This document shows positions 63,721-64,000 of a DNA stretch of 64,000 nucleotides, piece by piece. The notes under the pieces were generated by a model. It had not been told where the DNA came from. It worked only from the letters and a program-made list of their open reading frames with translations, and did not search any database. Source of the DNA: Candidatus Bathyarchaeota archaeon (lineage in GTDB: Archaea; Thermoproteota; Bathyarchaeia; Bathyarchaeales; Bathycorpusculaceae); assembly GCA_026014615.1 (NCBI GenBank), contig JAOZHZ010000018.1, positions 278,460-342,459 on the forward strand. Reading direction: 5' to 3'. Every line of letters begins with the position of its first letter. Within the stretch, counting starts at the first letter, position 1. Made by a program: the position numbers and the translations under genes.

Positions 63721-63854
63721 CTGACAGTTGTTTCCACTATCAGGTTTCTGGTTTCGTGGCGATGCATATCGAAAACAGGACACTTTTGTGTTAGAGCATT
63801 GACTTCCAAAGCCGTACATAGAAACACGACAATTAACTAAAAAAACTTCGCATT

Positions 63855-63958
63855 TAGAAAGGGTTTGCTGGGGCTCTGGAACGGAAATCTATAGGAGAGA
63901 AGAAATGAAAACCCAACAAACAAGTTGGAATTGTCATTTCCAGAGCCCACTCAGCCCC
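63855..63958 (+). ncRNA. Candidate structured RNA or element, copy 2
   Basis: Second copy of the element at 28281-28375. GGGCTCTGG at the left pairs with CCAGAGCCC at the right (9 bp), extended by GCTG/CAGC beyond a bulged ACT. Inside, AAATGA/TCATTT and CCAAC/GTTGG form nested stems. GGAGAG before ATGAAAACC could also be a ribosome-binding site, and this frame is open to the window end, so a coding role for this copy cannot be excluded. Strand assigned by orientation of the shared sequence. Confidence 0.45.
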
Positions 63959-64000
63959 AATTTAAAGTCCTATGCAAATTTTATCTTAACAAAAAAGGAA

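Noticed and set aside
63497..63827. Several overlapping Cys/Val- or Thr/Gln-rich frames on both strands
   Set aside because: Products of the G/T-biased tract; none has a motif and they exclude one another.

Overview
This window is chromosomal DNA from an archaeon. It carries two group II chaperonin (thermosome) genes, a eukaryote-like replication pair (GINS and MCM), translation factor aIF5B, ribosomal protein eL33, Alba, TrmB- and TetR-type regulators, archaeal TATA elements and many TTG/GTG starts with nearby GGAG-type ribosome-binding sites. The gene content (BA-type GINS next to mcm, eL33, PQQ-like and NosD-like surface proteins, HypE, F420-type oxidoreductase) fits a TACK lineage, my best guess being Bathyarchaeia. 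That placement is inference and no marker tree was run.

Layout. 1-6.0 kb: a minus-strand unit of a stalked double substrate-binding protein followed by a cobN-type cobaltochelatase gene that runs off the left edge. 6.2-11.5 kb: tRNA-Glu, the first thermosome gene bracketed by inverted copies of a short dispersed repeat, a decayed lipoprotein-like gene, an OB-fold protein, small zinc-binding proteins including a LysW-like one, eL33 and a MoaD/ThiS-like protein. 11.5-23.7 kb: aIF5B, small membrane and metabolic genes, a NosD-like surface protein, a radical SAM protein, an archaeal-type thymidylate synthase, the second thermosome gene and Sua5. 23.7-28.1 kb: the gins-mcm replication unit and hypE. 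28.3-37.6 kb: a very large surface protein, a TrmB regulator, tRNA-Leu, an ABC-2 exporter operon with a striking palindromic operator and its likely TetR repressor, then asparagine synthase. 37.9-49.3 kb: small zinc proteins, an ATP-cone nuclease, a phospholipid synthase, aconitase, an FrhB-CBS fusion, a PAP2 enzyme, Alba, an Mrp-type ATPase and an adenosine-specific kinase. 49.6-63.2 kb: a branched-chain amino-acid block.

The amino-acid block is coherent: ilvB-ilvN, then leuC-leuD-leuB-leuA-pheA with 4-nt overlaps or very short gaps, plus ilvD and a divergent citramalate-synthase-like gene. Together they imply isoleucine made from pyruvate via citramalate and leucine via isopropylmalate, sharing LeuBCD. 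IlvC and the transaminase are not in the window.

The least explained signals are non-coding: (i) a roughly 100-nt element present twice (28281-28375 and 63855-63958) whose ends pair, with compensatory changes between copies; (ii) a 23-bp-core dispersed repeat (R1, four copies); (iii) a second dispersed repeat (R2, three copies, two of them forming an inverted pair between mcm and hypE). No CRISPR array, transposase, integrase, rRNA or intein was seen.
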